Origin: Gemmatirosa kalamazoonensis
GTDB taxonomy: Bacteria > Gemmatimonadota > Gemmatimonadetes > Gemmatimonadales > Gemmatimonadaceae
Direction of reading: 5' to 3'
DNA length: 64,000 nucleotides
Assembly (NCBI RefSeq): GCF_000522985.1
Contig: NZ_CP007128.1
Coordinates: forward strand, 5,006,220 to 5,070,219
Position 1 is the first letter of the stretch; each line of letters opens with the position of its first letter. Both the position numbers and the translations under genes were made by a program. Below the pieces are notes generated by a model, which did not search any database, was not told the origin of the DNA, and saw only the letters and a program-made list of their open reading frames with translations. This document shows positions 27,881 through 35,823 of this stretch, one piece after another.

Positions 27881-28297
27881 TCAGGCGCGTACCACGTCTT
27901 CCGCGGCCCGGATCTCGGCGAGCCAGCGCGGGCACCCGGCGTCATGCTCGTACACCGCGGCGCGTTCGTCGAACACGTCGCGCGCGTCGGACTCAAGCGA
28001 ATCGCGAAGCACCCACGCCCAAGCCGCAACGGTCACGACGTCCGGCGACAGCCCCGGCCAGCCGGGGCACCCGAGCGTGCCGAGCGCGACGTGCGCCTGG
28101 TCAAGCGCCCGGCGTACATCGCGCCACGTGGTGCCGAGCACGGCCACGGCATCCTCCACGTCGGCCGCGTCCAGCGGCGTGCCAACCAACGGCGCGCGCA
28201 ACTCCACCCCGTCGCCTGCCGGGGCGATCGTCGCGCCGACTCGTGTTGCCCACGTGAGAAGATCCAGGGCTCCCGGCGGGTACACCGCGCCACTCAT
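27881..28297 (-). CDS. Phage/element protein of unknown function
   Basis: 138 residues from ATG 28297; a longer frame upstream is antisense and overlaps the DUF3631 3' end, so it is not used. The N-terminal half (ALDLLTWATRVGATIAPAGDGVELRAP) resembles the short domain often found in primase-adjacent phage proteins (TubC-N-like), and the rest is an alpha-rich acidic stretch ending in VYEHDAGCPRWLAEIRAAEDVV. Placed between the DUF3631 helicase and the terminase-like gene on the same strand. Function unknown. Confidence 0.55.
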   Translation of the reverse strand: MSGAVYPPGALDLLTWATRVGATIAPAGDGVELRAPLVGTPLDAADVEDAVAVLGTTWRDVRRALDQAHVALGTLGCPGWPGLSPDVVTVAAWAWVLRDSLESDARDVFDERAAVYEHDAGCPRWLAEIRAAEDVVRA

Positions 28298-28313
28298 ACC
28301 GTTAGGCGCGCCG

Positions 28314-30037
28314 CTAGCCGGCGCTACTGTGGAAGCGCGCGAGCACTTCCGGCCGCGCTGCTGGTCGCGGAATAACAGTCTGCGCGTCCCGCTCATACGG
28401 GACACGTGGGACAACCGGGACAAGTGGGACGCGTCCGCCGTGCGAAGGTCCCACTTGTCCCGGTTGTCCCGCGTGTCCCACATGGTAGGGGGGCGCGGGT
28501 TGATCTTCCGCGCTGGCCAAAGCGTCGCTCGGGGAATAACCGTAGCGCTCGCCGGCGGCGTGCAACGCAGCACGAGGGTAACCGCGCACATTCGCCCCGT
28601 CGATCCTGCGCTGCTCGGCGTGGACGCCGAAGCGCCGCAGGTAATCGGCGAGCTTTTTCGCCGTCAGCCCCTGGCGTCCGAGCGTCGGCCACGGTTTGAG
28701 CGGATCGCCGTTCAACGACTGCACCAACTCGGCACTTGGGACGAGCTCCCCGTCGGCTGCCGGGTTCGCGGCGCAGTAGGCGCACACATCGCGCAACGCC
28801 AGCTCGCCCACGTCGCGTGGCTCGTCGCGCGCACCGGCCTGCATGAACGCCAGCGCCGCAGCGCGAGCGGCCGCCGGCCAACGCGCACCGGCGGCGTCGG
28901 CGAGTGTCACCAACGGGATCCACAGGTCCGCGTCACGGCCGACGATTCCGGCCGGAAGCGCCGGCCGAGCAGCGAGCGCGCCGGCGTCCCGCGTGTCGGT
29001 TGTCCACCGTACGAGCTGCGCAGCGAGCGGGGCGGCACTCGGCCGGTCGTGCTCCGAGAACGGCAGCAGCGCGGCGAGCTGCGCGGCGTCCGCGCGCTCC
29101 ATCCGAAGCACCACGCAGCGCGAGCGCGTGGCGTCCGGCAGTGGCACCGCAATACCGGAGAGCAGCTTCGGACAGAACACGTCGAAGGCGGCAACGTCGT
29201 ACGCGGTGCTTTCGCCCACGCACCGGATGGCCTGTCCGCCGACGCGCGCCCCCGCGTTCAGCAGGTTCACGATCCCGTCCTCCCGCTTCGTCGTGAGCCA
29301 TGAGTCGGCTTCGTCCAAGAACACCGTCGGCTTGAAGCGTTCGACGACCCGGTAAAGCGCCGCCGGCGAGCAGTCCATGGCGGCGAGCGAGCGCCGGGCG
29401 AGCGCTGCCAGCACGCCTAACAGAGTGGACTTCCCACACGCGCGCGCGGGCGAGCTGAGAAGCAGGTACGGCGTCACGGGCCAAACGTCGAACACGTACG
29501 TGTGCGCCAGCCACAGGGCGCACACGTCTGCCGCGTGCGGTGGGAGCGCGACGCGCTGCGCCACGAACGCGGCCACCGCGTCGAGCAGCGTGGCGCCATC
29601 CACCGGCTCATGCCACGGCTCGGGGTCATCGAACACGAGTCGCGCACCCCGGCCCGCCGCGTCTTCCATTGCTGCGTCGCCGGCGCCGGGGCGCGCGGCG
29701 AGCTGCACGCCGAGCGCGGCGAGCACCCCGAGAAGGGGCGCCTCGTGCTCTCCATCGAGCCCCCCAGAGCGGGCGCGCTCGACGAGCCGTGCGCGCGCGC
29801 GCTGTCGCGCGCCAGGTCGCACGTGTCGAGCGCGGCCGGCGTGGCGGTGTCGGCCGGCACGTACACCGCGACTGTGGCGCGCACCGCGCGACCGCGAGGC
29901 AGCGTCACTACGACGCTCCACGCGCCCGCTGGATCGCGGCGCGTCCACGTCGCCCCCGTGTCGCCGACCGCGGCGCACGCGAGGGCCGCGGCCGCCGTCT
30001 CGGCCGCGACGATCGTGGGGTCTACGGGCGCGGTCAT
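28314..30037 (-). pseudogene. DUF3631 helicase (phage replication type), frame broken near 29795
   Basis: The gene starts at 30037 in an ATGA overlap with the Prim-Pol stop (MTAPVDPTIVAAE...). That frame is sensible until the CG run at 29790-29801; the remaining protein (EHEAPLLGVLAALGV, Walker A SPARACGKST, Walker B VFLDEAD, then the DUF3631 C-terminal block) continues in another frame to 28314. Removing one CG unit joins them into about 574 residues. So this is either a real mutation, phase-variable by repeat slippage, or an assembly error. Function expected: replicative helicase of the element with the adjacent Prim-Pol. Confidence 0.75.
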
Positions 30038-30981
30038 GCCGCCCCCCGCGGGCCGCCGTAGAGGGCGGCGTTCGCCGCGACGCGCGCAAGTTCGTCGAAC
30101 GACAGCGGCGGGCGGTTCGTCGCGTTCCACTCGGCGAGGAAGGCGGCCACCTCGTGCGGGCCGAGCTGCATATCGTGCAACAGGACCACGGCGATGCGAA
30201 AAGCGGTCATGTTCCTGCCGTCTCCGTCGCCGAGCGCGTGCGGCACGCGCGCGAGGTACGCCAGCGCGCGGCGCCGCGCGTCGGCCCCCGCCGGTGTCCG
30301 CCGGGGGCACATATGCGTACGCGCCCTGCCGGCATAGCGCGTGTCGTTGCGCGCCGCGTTGCCGCGCGTCGTCGTGCCGTCGCGCGTCGGGGCGAGGAGC
30401 CGCGCGAGCAGCACCGGCGGTAGCGGCGCGGCCGGGGCAGTGACCGTCCAACGGTACTCGGCGCCGCTGGGATGCACGCTCGGCGGCACGATGACGTAGC
30501 CACGCGCGTGGCGCACGTCGAGCCCGGAGCCGAGCGCGCGGTTGCTGATGATGAGCGGCGCGCCGTCGACCGTTGACGTCGGCACCACGAAGTAGCGGTG
30601 ACAGCCACCATCGGGGCGCCCCGTCGTCGCAGTCAGCGTATCGGTGGGCACGCCGAGCGCGTCAGCCGTCGCAAAGCCCCTCGGCCCGTCCAGGTCCAGG
30701 GCGACGAGTGCGTACGGCGCGCCCGCGACGAGCAGACGGCTCAGCCCCGGCACCACGCCGATGTTGGCGCGCGGCTCGGCACGCCACCAAGCGGCGACCG
30801 TCGACGGGTCGGTGCTCGCACCGTGAAAACCGTTAGGCAGCAGCGGCAGCTTCGCGCCTGGCGCGCAGGGCAGCACGGCCCATCCGCGCCGCGCGTAGGC
30901 AACCGCGGCGCACGCGAGTGGGGTGGCGCCCGGGAACGGCGCGCCAGCCACCTCCGAAGGGACCCGCTCCGGCGCGCTCAT
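30034..30981 (-). CDS. Bifunctional primase/polymerase, Prim-Pol N-terminal family
   Basis: 315 residues from ATG 30981 (the ATGA overlap with the AlpA-like gene; a frame upstream is ignored). Features: RRGWAVLPCAPGAKLPL opening, WWRAEPRANIGVVPG, catalytic DxD in LVALDLDGP (near 100-105) and GGCHRYFVVP, the sequence order of archaeo-eukaryotic primase domains in plasmids and phages. It should start replication of the excised element. The stop overlaps the DUF3631 start. Contains a CGTTAGGC octamer at 30831, unlike the cargo genes. Confidence 0.88.
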   Translation of the reverse strand: MSAPERVPSEVAGAPFPGATPLACAAVAYARRGWAVLPCAPGAKLPLLPNGFHGASTDPSTVAAWWRAEPRANIGVVPGLSRLLVAGAPYALVALDLDGPRGFATADALGVPTDTLTATTGRPDGGCHRYFVVPTSTVDGAPLIISNRALGSGLDVRHARGYVIVPPSVHPSGAEYRWTVTAPAAPLPPVLLARLLAPTRDGTTTRGNAARNDTRYAGRARTHMCPRRTPAGADARRRALAYLARVPHALGDGDGRNMTAFRIAVVLLHDMQLGPHEVAAFLAEWNATNRPPLSFDELARVAANAALYGGPRGAA

Positions 30982-31178
30982 GCGGCCCGGGGGGTGTCGG
31001 ACGTCGAGCGCCGCTTCCCCCGCGCGGCGACCCACGCTTCCAGGTCAGCGACTTCGTAGACGACCCGCGCGCCGATCTTGATGTACGGCGGACCGCCACC
31101 GACGACGCGCAGCTTGGCAAGAGTGGCTGGGGCGAGTTTCACAAGCTCTGCGGCTTCCTTCGCGTCCAGTAGGGGCAT
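30978..31178 (-). CDS. AlpA/excisionase-like helix-turn-helix protein
   Basis: 66 residues from ATG 31178, chosen over a further upstream start because GAGGTG lies 6 bases before it. Sequence LLDAKEAAELVKLAPATLAKLRVVGGGPPYIKIGARVVYEVADLEAWV is a MerR-like HTH_17 helix pair with a winged hairpin, as in AlpA and phage excisionases. Expected to activate or excise the element. First gene of the leftward replication operon, divergent from the repressor; ATGA overlap with the primase start. Confidence 0.85.
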   Translation of the reverse strand: MPLLDAKEAAELVKLAPATLAKLRVVGGGPPYIKIGARVVYEVADLEAWVAARGKRRSTSDTPRAA

Positions 31179-31248
31179 GGCGTCACCTCGAGTTGGGGTA
31201 CGCCTCACCATCGCAGTTTCCAGCCATTGCTAACGAGTCGCAGCAATA

Positions 31249-31285
31249 TCACTTTCTTGGGATATGAAGACTCCCAAGAAAGTGA
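31249..31285. promoter_or_regulatory. Perfect inverted repeat operator over the repressor start codon
   Basis: Arms of 14 bases, TCACTTTCTTGGGA (31249-31262) and its exact complement TCCCAAGAAAGTGA (31272-31285), flank a 9-base centre that contains the ATG (31264) of the XRE regulator. The AlpA-like gene starts 71 bp to the left. A palindrome of this kind at a divergent repressor/regulator junction is a classic operator. It could also be a leader hairpin sequestering the start codon. Confidence 0.8.
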
Positions 31286-32022
31286 CGCCCCGCGGTCGCA
31301 CTCGCGCGCGGAAAGCGAAGCCGGCCCGCCGCGGCCATGGGCGGCCCAAGAAGAACGCTCCGGCCCAGCCGGGGGAGCAGATTAACTACCCCGCGGCGAG
31401 GGCTGATCTCGCGCACCGCTTGGGACGGCTGCGCGTCGACATGGGCTACACCCAAACCGCGTTTGCGAAGGCGTGCGGCGTCACGCCGACGAACATGGGG
31501 AAGTACCTGGCCGGCACGATGCAGCCGGGGTTTGATCTGCTAGTGCGCATCGCCGAGCGGTGCCGCGGCGTGTCCGTCGACTGGCTGCTCTTCGGCCCCG
31601 GGGATGAGCCACGATACCGCGCGCTGTCGCCGACCTACGGCACTGACGAGGAGTTGGCGCACGGCGTCGCGGCCTACCTCGCCCGTGAGGTATCGGCGGC
31701 GCTGATTGCGGAGCCGTTACCTCATGGCATGCCGCCCGGCTCGCCCCGGTGCGTTGTCAACGGCGCCGCGGCGCTGCGTGACGTGGCGGCGCGGCAGGTG
31801 GATGCGCTGCGGCTCCGCATAGAGGCTGAACGCCTCGCCGACGCTGACTGGCACTCGCGCGCCATCGCCCCCCCGGCGCCGGGCCAGGAGCCCCGATGGC
31901 GTGCACGCTATGTCGGCGGGCTACCGCCGCTGTACGTCGGTCTTCAATTCGACATGGTGGACGTCACACGCGGCAGGCGGGCACCGATGACGATTCAGTT
32001 CCCCAGCCGTCTCGACGCGTGA
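31264..32022 (+). CDS. XRE/Cro-CI-like transcriptional repressor of the element
   Basis: 252 residues. The start carries a 45-residue lysine/arginine/proline-rich tail, followed by an HTH_3 domain (LGRLRVDMGYTQTAFAKACGVTPTNMGKYLAGTMQPGFDLLVRIAERCRGVSVDWLLFG, about residues 52-115); the C-terminal part is unrecognised. It is divergent from alpA and its start codon lies in a perfect palindrome, so self-regulation and repression of the replication genes are likely, as for Stl in staphylococcal pathogenicity islands. The precise inducer, perhaps a helper-phage protein, is unknown. An internal ATG at 31441 would remove half of the HTH and is unlikely. Confidence 0.85.
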   Translation: MKTPKKVTPRGRTRARKAKPARRGHGRPKKNAPAQPGEQINYPAARADLAHRLGRLRVDMGYTQTAFAKACGVTPTNMGKYLAGTMQPGFDLLVRIAERCRGVSVDWLLFGPGDEPRYRALSPTYGTDEELAHGVAAYLAREVSAALIAEPLPHGMPPGSPRCVVNGAAALRDVAARQVDALRLRIEAERLADADWHSRAIAPPAPGQEPRWRARYVGGLPPLYVGLQFDMVDVTRGRRAPMTIQFPSRLDA

Positions 32023-32054
32023 CGCTGGCGATTCCGGGACGAAAGCGGCTCGCG

Positions 32055-32073
32055 TGGTACCTATGTGGTTCCT
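32055..32073. promoter_or_regulatory. Integrase arm-type sites, right end
   Basis: Nineteen bases that differ at a single position from 16869-16887 at the left end (two TGGTWCCT units 11 bp apart). Located 25 bp inside the right att core. The pairing of these arms with those near attL supports the proposed limits of the element. Confidence 0.65.
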
Positions 32074-32097
32074 TTTCTACCAAGTTTCCCGAAAAGC

Positions 32098-32183
32098 AGA
32101 AGCCCGGCGAGCAGCTAAGTGCTCGCCGGGCTTTCAGTTGCCCCTCCTGGGCTCGAACCAGGACTCTTCTGATCCAGAGTCAG
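32098..32183. repeat. attR: direct repeat within tRNA-Gln
   Basis: Second copy of the 86-bp direct repeat, two substitutions relative to 16679-16764. It includes the 3' half of the tRNA-Gln gene and its terminator. The match ends at 32183, inside the anticodon stem region, so the crossover lies there or further into the repeat. The element brought its own copy of the tRNA 3' end, leaving this tRNA intact. Confidence 0.92.
32101..32132 (-). terminator. Terminator of tRNA-Gln
   Basis: Perfect 13-bp stem AGCCCGGCGAGCA / TGCTCGCCGGGCT with a 6-base loop, located just 3' of the minus-strand tRNA and followed in that direction by CTTTTC. The attL copy at 16682-16713 keeps this hairpin with one altered end position. 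Confidence 0.75.
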
Positions 32184-32210
32184 ACGTGTTGCCAGTTACA
32201 CCAAGGGGCA
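32138..32210 (-). tRNA. tRNA-Gln (anticodon CTG)
   Basis: The minus strand gives a 73-nt cloverleaf: acceptor TGCCCCT paired with AGGGGCA plus discriminator A at 32138, anticodon stem TCTGA/TCAGA around loop CTCTGGA (anticodon CUG), and T-arm CCTGG-TTCGAGC-CCAGG. No encoded CCA. This is the integration target of the 15.5-kb element; its 3' end from the anticodon onwards belongs to the element repeat, so the gene has been restored. Confidence 0.95.
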
Positions 32211-32297
32211 GTTCCCCATCCGCGTCACCGAACACGACCGGACAGGACGTGTAAATTACCCGTTCCAGCCCCCCCGTTCAACCCCTGCCCGCCCGCC

Positions 32298-33598
32298 GTG
32301 CACCGCCGTCCGGCCCTCGCGCTCGCCCTCTGCGCCACTCTCACGAGCGCCCTCGCCGGCTGTCGCGACGCACCGACCGTGCTCGGTCCGACGCGGGACA
32401 CCGCGCGCGCGCGCACGCCGACGAGCTGTTTCGCGGACTCGCGGTCCGGTTCATCAATGTCCAGCGCCACCCGAAGTTCGCCGCCGGACGCGAGCGGCTC
32501 GCGCGGTATGCGCTCTCCCCGTCGCGCCTCGTGGCCGACACCAGCGTGTGGACGTCGAGCCCCACGCCGAGCATGCGCGTGCTCGAGCTGCAGGGACGCA
32601 CGACGCCGACCGGCTACCTGTTCACGCCGACGGTCGGCACGCCCGTCCCCGACCACGCGGGCGACGCGCGCCACACCATTCGCCTGCAGAAGCTCGACGA
32701 CGACGAGTACCGCTGGATGACGCTCGTCGAGCACGGGGTGGGACGCGTCGCACCGGCGGAGGTCGCGGCCGGGATGTCGGCGTGGCTCGGGACGTTCCAG
32801 CGGCCGGAGCGCGACCTGCGCGCCGATCTCCACGCCGCGCTCCCGCGCACGAGCGCGGCGCTCGGCCGGCTGTTCGTGCTCGACAGCGCGCGCAGCACGC
32901 TGCTCACCGACGGCTCCAGCATCGTCGACCTGCGCGTCGTCGTCGACGCGAAGCCGATCCAGCAGTCGATGCCGGCGTTCGCGGAATACGTGAAGAAGTA
33001 CGTGCGCCCTGGTCGACTGGTGTTCGTCCTCGGCGACGGTCGCGGCGCCCGCTGGTTCGACGCGCGGATGCGCGACGGCGTGCTGACGATCCGCTTCCGC
33101 ACGCGCGACGGCCACCTGCTCGCGCTCGACGGCCCCGCGCGCCCCATGCCCGACTCGGCCGAGGTGCTGGCCGAGGCGTACGAGCGGTTCCTCATCTTCG
33201 ACGTCGGCGTGTCGGAGATGATGGGGGAGTTCCGTATGGTGCATACGCCGACCCAGCGCGGGTGGGCGATGCGCTTCCGGCGGGCGCCGCGCTGGCATCT
33301 CCCGCTCGCGGTCCGGCATCTCATCGCCGGGCCGCTCGACCGGCCGTTCCAGAACGACGGCATCGTCTTCAACGTCCTCCTGCGCGACGACGGTGCGCAG
33401 ACGCTGCTCGTCCGCCAGCTCGACGTCTCGGTGAAGGAGAGCGCCATCGTCCGGTGGCTCGGTGGGCTCGGCTTCCGCGCGATGGACGACTTCGCAGGAC
33501 GCGCCGAGTCGGAGGAGAACCGATTCCTCGCCGATGCGCTGCTCGCGCTGCGCGCCGACCTCATCGCGGCACTCGGCGGGTCGGTGACCGGGCCCTGA
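32298..33598 (+). pseudogene. Lipoprotein of unknown function, frame broken in a CG run near 32403-32414
   Basis: From GTG 32298 a lipoprotein signal is read (HRRPALALALCATLTSALAGC) and then the frame fails after the CG dinucleotide run. The long following frame, from about 32417 (ADELFRGLAVRFINVQRHPKF...) to 33598, is clearly coding but has no start of its own until a GTG at 32531. Removing one CG unit joins both into about 433 residues with signal peptide. Not recognised; alpha/beta, with several paired charged motifs (FVLGDGRGARWFDARM). The apparent frameshift may be a mutation, slippage or assembly error. Confidence 0.65.
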
Positions 33599-33613
33599 GG
33601 CCCGGAAAGCGAG

Positions 33614-33645
33614 AGCGCCGCGATCCCGGAAGGGACCGCGGCGCT
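33614..33645. terminator. Rho-independent-like hairpin after the lipoprotein gene
   Basis: Inverted repeat AGCGCCGCGATCCC / GGGACCGCGGCGCT with one mismatch and a 4-base GGAA loop, beginning 16 bases after the lipoprotein stop. No clear U-tract follows, as is common in GC-rich genomes. Confidence 0.55.
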
Positions 33646-33792
33646 GCGCGTATCGTCAGGTCGCCTCGCGCATCACGCGAGCGACGGAGGATCGCTTGCC
33701 TCGCGCGCCGTCATTGGAACTCTACGTCCTACCGAGCGGCGGCGGGCAGGTAAGCCAGGGGCAGGTTGCATGCCCCGGTGAAGCACCATCTA

Positions 33793-33865
33793 TGGAGCTG
33801 AGGGGGATCGAACCCCTGACCTCTGCAGTGCGATTGCAGCGCTCTCCCAGCTGAGCTACAGCCCC
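33793..33865 (-). tRNA. tRNA-Ala (anticodon CGC)
   Basis: Minus strand 73-nt cloverleaf: acceptor GGGGCTG paired with CAGCTCC and discriminator A (33793), D-arm GCTC..GAGC, anticodon stem CTGCA/TGCAG around ATCGCAC with anticodon CGC, and T-arm CAGGG-TTCGATC-CCCTC. Reads GCG codons. No encoded CCA. No integration signs at this tRNA. Confidence 0.93.
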
Positions 33866-33877
33866 GTTCCGACGAAA

Positions 33878-33901
33878 CGGCCCCGCGCTGTGGCGGGGCC
33901 G
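33878..33901 (-). terminator. Hairpin between the KGG protein gene and tRNA-Ala
   Basis: Nine-base-pair stem CGGCCCCGC / GCGGGGCCG with a 6-base loop; reading leftwards it is followed by TTTCGTCGG. It lies 3' of the minus-strand KGG gene and 12 bases upstream of the tRNA, so it probably ends KGG transcription. Confidence 0.6.
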
Positions 33902-34066
33902 CCCGACCAAGTAAAGATAGCGCCTTCGGTTAGCGCGTCAAGGCAGCTGACCCCGGTCGAGGACAGCGGAACGCGCCGGCTTCCCTCACGGACACGTCGA
34001 TGCGGCAGCGCGAGGAGATGCGCCTCGCGCCGCCGCTCGTTGCGGAATGTGAGCCGGCCGGAGCTC

Positions 34067-34492
34067 TCAGCGACCGTCGGCCGGGAGGCTCTGACCGGGG
34101 CGGTTGTCGCGCAGATCGCGCGTCTCCGAGCCGGCGCCTCCCATCCCACCGGCGTTGCCGCCGAGCTGACCGCGGTCGCTGGAGACGTTCTCGCGGCTGG
34201 CCGTCCGGAAGACCTCCCGATCGCCGCTGCCGTTCCCGACGTTCGTCTCGCGCGCCTGGCGGCTCGCGCGGCTGCGCGACTCTCCGCCCTCGCGGCCGAT
34301 CGCCGCCATGTGGGCGCGGTCGCGGCTCACCGCGATGCCGCCCTTCTGGCCGGCGACGCGCGCCTCGTCCGAGCTCCATTCGTGAGCGGTACCCTTCTCG
34401 TGGGCCGCCCGTCCACCTTTGCTGGCGATCTCGCGCTGCCGCGATGGATCCATCGACGCGAAGCCGCGTCGGCTCTTCCCGGTGCCGGCCAT
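34067..34492 (-). CDS. KGG-repeat general stress protein
   Basis: 141 residues. Three KGG/REGG-type modules follow each other in the first 75 residues (IASKGGRAAHEKG, AGQKGGIAVSRD, IGREGGESRSR), as in GsiB-like desiccation/stress proteins; the remainder is glycine/serine-rich and hydrophilic. Highly charged and probably intrinsically disordered. Neighbouring genes on the same strand, an SDR of the stress protein 39 type and a 65-residue charged protein, suggest a desiccation or osmotic stress cluster. The 262-bp upstream gap (34493-34754) is its promoter region and contains no other gene. Confidence 0.85.
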   Translation of the reverse strand: MAGTGKSRRGFASMDPSRQREIASKGGRAAHEKGTAHEWSSDEARVAGQKGGIAVSRDRAHMAAIGREGGESRSRASRQARETNVGNGSGDREVFRTASRENVSSDRGQLGGNAGGMGGAGSETRDLRDNRPGQSLPADGR

Positions 34493-34754
34493 GCTACCTC
34501 CCTCACGCTCGATTTTCCGACGCGCCCTCGTACCGCCCTGACGCGATACGGACCAACGCGCGCCCGCAGGTGTGTTGCATTCGCGCTACGCCCGAGCAAA
34601 CTACGGGCCGCACCAAGCTCAGGCTCGGAGTCCGGGCGACGAACTCGGCTGGCATCGCAATACTGTTGCGCGCCCGCCACACCGTCCAGCCCGGGGCCGA
34701 AGAAACCGCTCGCCTGACACGCCCACCTCGCCCGCAACGTGACGCGGGTCACAC

Positions 34755-35801
34755 TCACCCGGCGGTGGTCTCTCCGCCGAGCAGGGCGAGCACCTCGCCC
34801 GTGATGTAGCTCGAGTCCGCCGTCGACGCGAAGAACACGTACGCCGGCGCCATCTCCTCCGGCTGCGCCGGCCGCTTGTACGGCGTGTCCTGTCCGAACT
34901 TCGCGACTTCTGCCGCGGGCTTCGACTGCGGATTCAGCGGCGTCCACACCGGGCCCGGTGCCACGCAGTTCACGCGGATCTTCCGATCCACGAGACTCTG
35001 CGCGAGCGACTTCGTGAACGCGTGGATCGCGCCCTTCGTCGCCGAGTAGTCGATGAGCGTCTTCGCGCCCTCGAGGCCCGTCACCGATCCGGTGTTGATG
35101 ATCGCCGCGCCCTCCTTCATGTGCCGCAGCGCGGCCTTCGCGAACCAGAAGTACGCGAAGATGTTCGTGCGGAACGTCTTCTCGAACTCCGCGTCGTCGA
35201 TCTCGTCGATCGACTGCTTGTCCAACTGATGCGCGGCGTTGTTCACGAGCACATCGAGCGCGCCTAACGACTGCACGGTGCGCTCCACGGCGTCCTGGCA
35301 GAACGTGGCGTCGGTCACATCGCCGGCGATCTTGAGGCATCGCCGTCCCGTCGACTCGATGGCGCGCGCCGTCTCGCTCGCGTCGGCTTCCTCCTCGGGC
35401 AGATACACGATCGCGACGTCGGCGCCTTCGCGCGCGAACAGATATGCGACCGCACGCCCGATGCCCGAGTCGCCGCCCGTCACGAGCGCCACCTTCCCGT
35501 CGAGCTTTCCGGCGGGCTTGTACGACGGCGCCTGCCACCGGGGCTGGAGCTCGAGATCGCGCTCGAGGCCCGGCTCGTCCTGATGCTGCGCCGGCATCTG
35601 CTTCGGCTGCGACTTCTCGCGCTGGACCGGGTCCGCGCCGCCCGCCGTCTCGCGCGACGCGTACGTCGTGCGCGACGCCGACCGTGGCGCGGCGCGCGAG
35701 CCGGCGCCCGCGGGCGACGCGTGCCGCTCGTCCCCGCCCTCGCGCGCCGCGTCGCCGGCCGCGCTCCGCGCGCTGCGCTTGCCTCCCTTCTTCGCTGTCA
35801 T
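34755..35801 (-). CDS. SDR oxidoreductase, general stress protein 39-like
   Basis: 348 residues. The first 80 are a basic, disordered tail (TAKKGGKRSARSAAG..., then PKQMPAQHQDEPGLE), the usual N-terminal extension of YdaD/YhdF-like SDRs. Rossmann motif TGGDSGIGRAVA follows at about 108-119, then NNAA at about 188, catalytic S in NTGSVTG, YSATKGA (Y, K) and PGPVWTPLNP. Expected to reduce carbonyls with NADPH under stress. Substrate unknown. It is the gene just before (5' of) the KGG protein on the minus strand. Confidence 0.9.
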   Translation of the reverse strand: MTAKKGGKRSARSAAGDAAREGGDERHASPAGAGSRAAPRSASRTTYASRETAGGADPVQREKSQPKQMPAQHQDEPGLERDLELQPRWQAPSYKPAGKLDGKVALVTGGDSGIGRAVAYLFAREGADVAIVYLPEEEADASETARAIESTGRRCLKIAGDVTDATFCQDAVERTVQSLGALDVLVNNAAHQLDKQSIDEIDDAEFEKTFRTNIFAYFWFAKAALRHMKEGAAIINTGSVTGLEGAKTLIDYSATKGAIHAFTKSLAQSLVDRKIRVNCVAPGPVWTPLNPQSKPAAEVAKFGQDTPYKRPAQPEEMAPAYVFFASTADSSYITGEVLALLGGETTAG

Positions 35802-35823
35802 CGGCTGCTCCCCGGTCTGATGC

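Larger units (their letters stand above)
16679..32183. mobile_element. 15.5-kb integrative element in tRNA-Gln, satellite-like, carrying a methyltransferase-helicase-GIY-YIG operon
   Basis: Bounded by the 86-bp direct repeat; integrase next to attL. Left part on the plus strand: integrase, HNH protein, GIY-YIG/DUF4357 protein, MmeI-like methyltransferase, SF2 helicase, T5orf172 protein. Right part on the minus strand: AlpA-like, Prim-Pol, DUF3631 helicase, unknown, terminase-small-subunit-like. A divergent XRE repressor lies at the right. No capsid, tail, lysis, conjugation or relaxase genes are seen, which argues against a full prophage or ICE. The repressor/alpA/primase/helicase/terS order matches phage satellites of the PICI/SaPI kind; packaging by a helper phage is inference. 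The cargo is visibly less GC-rich than the chromosome and lacks the CGTTAGGC octamer. Confidence 0.85.

Noticed and set aside
28298-28591. Long N-terminal extension of the unknown gene at 27881-28297
   Set aside because: It would overlap the DUF3631 gene in another frame; the internal ATG at 28297 gives a sensible protein.
16679-32183. A complete prophage
   Set aside because: No portal, capsid, tail, large terminase or lysis gene was found over 15.5 kb.
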